NCBI RefSeq assembly: GCF_012927205.1
Contig: NZ_JABBGC010000002.1
Coordinates: 186,001 to 250,000, forward strand
Direction: 5' to 3'
DNA from: Chitinophaga fulva
GTDB taxonomy: Bacteria; Bacteroidota; Bacteroidia; Chitinophagales; Chitinophagaceae
DNA length: 64,000 bases
Each line of letters starts with the position of its first letter. The stretch's first letter is position 1. Below the pieces are notes generated by a model that saw only the letters and a list, made by a program, of their open reading frames with translations, did not search any database and was not told the DNA's origin. Position numbers and translations under genes: made by a program. Positions 63,543 through 64,000 of the stretch are shown piece after piece.

Positions 63543-64000
63543 TTAGTTTTTCTTTACCGGTTTCATTTTCGCTTTGTGTTGTTTCTTCTTCACGTTCTCA
63601 CCTTTGATGGTAGCTGCCAGTTTTAAGGCTTCGTAAGTGTTTACCACACCACCGCTAATAGAGAGGTCTGCGAAGTTGATCCTTTCGTCCTGTGTACCAG
63701 GTTTATTGACTTCTTTGGTACCGTCGGGGAGCGGTGTAGCGCTCTTTTCGAGGATATATTTCAGCTGGCGGGCACTCAGTTCCGGGTAGTAAGAGAGCAC
63801 AAGGGCTGCCACGCCGGCTACTACCGGTGCAGCCATGCTGGTGCCGCTGGCGCTGCCGTATTTGTTGCCGCCAGGAATGGTAGAGTAGATCTGTACGCCG
63901 GGAGCGAAGAGGTCTACGGTCTTTTTGCCATAGTTAGAGAAGCCTGCTACCTTATCAGGGCCCACTCCGTTGCTGCTGGCGCCTACCGTGATGAAGTTAT
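63543..64000 (-). CDS. Subtilisin-like (S8) serine peptidase, C-terminal part (5' end outside window)
   Basis: The frame continues to the window edge; about 152 residues are visible. It reads NFITVGASSNG, then AGFSNYGKKTVDLFAPGVQI, then the catalytic-Ser motif GTSMAAPVVAGVAALVLS, all in S8 order. After a short helical part it ends in a Lys-rich tail (KKKQHKAKMKPVKKN). The Asp and His of the triad lie outside the window. No C-terminal secretion domain of the type IX kind is seen. Confidence 0.93.
   Translation of the reverse strand, partial: NFITVGASSNGVGPDKVAGFSNYGKKTVDLFAPGVQIYSTIPGGNKYGSASGTSMAAPVVAGVAALVLSYYPELSARQLKYILEKSATPLPDGTKEVNKPGTQDERINFADLSISGGVVNTYEALKLAATIKGENVKKKQHKAKMKPVKKN

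Overview
The window reads as chromosome of a Bacteroidota bacterium, most likely a Chitinophaga-type member of the Chitinophagaceae. The signs are two SusC/SusD outer-membrane uptake pairs, an ECF sigma/FecR-type pair, MacB-like permeases, near absence of Shine-Dalgarno sequences, and repeated matches to the Bacteroidota promoter -7 box TAnnTTTG. I found no tRNA, rRNA, CRISPR array, phage region or transposase gene. The only stable RNA gene is RNase P RNA near the right end. The species-level guess is inference.

Layout. 1-11 kb: the end of a tricorn-like S41 protease, a DUF1624 membrane protein, two opposite-strand genes (small membrane protein; glycine/cysteine-tailed protein), an unrecognised protein, a MacB-like ABC permease with a secreted hydrolase, and a TetR-MFS pair. 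11.5-16.2 kb: first SusC/SusD pair. 16.3-25.6 kb: large AsmA-like protein, GH43 glycosidase, MFS exporter divergent from a LysR regulator, then sigma factor, FecR and AraC genes in one direction. 26-34.3 kb: DEAD-box helicase, quinone-oxidoreductase-like enzyme, HxlR regulator divergent from a FrnE-type DsbA protein, Kir-type potassium channel, sodium:solute symporter, a MarR-GNAT fusion and a DinB-fold protein. 34.3-38.3 kb: acyl-CoA carboxylase beta subunit, rnhA, AspT-like transporter. 38.4-43.4 kb: second SusC/SusD pair preceded by a long leader encoding a tiny poly-cysteine peptide. 43.4-52.4 kb: housekeeping genes (thioredoxin, smpB, accD, class II aldolase), a Rieske-like lipoprotein inside a repeat-bounded segment, and a BtuF-like protein with a CBS-type cysteine synthase. 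52.7-64 kb: a mostly plus-strand run of bioD, 5-FTHF cyclo-ligase, lpxK, rnr, prenyl synthase, amino acid permease, DoxX-like and Smr-domain genes, then rnpB, a DUF4870 protein and the end of a subtilisin-like protease.

Most notable observations. (1) Upstream of the second SusC lies a promoter, a 29-codon ORF ending in Cys-Cys-Cys-Cys-Ser, and downstream sequence able to form mutually exclusive hairpins with the Cys codons. This resembles a cysteine-responsive attenuator controlling an outer-membrane nutrient transporter. (2) Two segments are bounded by about 46-48 bp inverted repeats, each ending in the same 20-bp palindrome; one contains a Rieske-like gene with an unusual second cluster motif. 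(3) Long AT-rich inverted repeats run from stop codon to stop codon between several gene pairs. (4) rnhA and bioD have their -7 boxes exactly as far from the ATG as rnpB has from its mapped 5' end, which suggests leaderless mRNAs.
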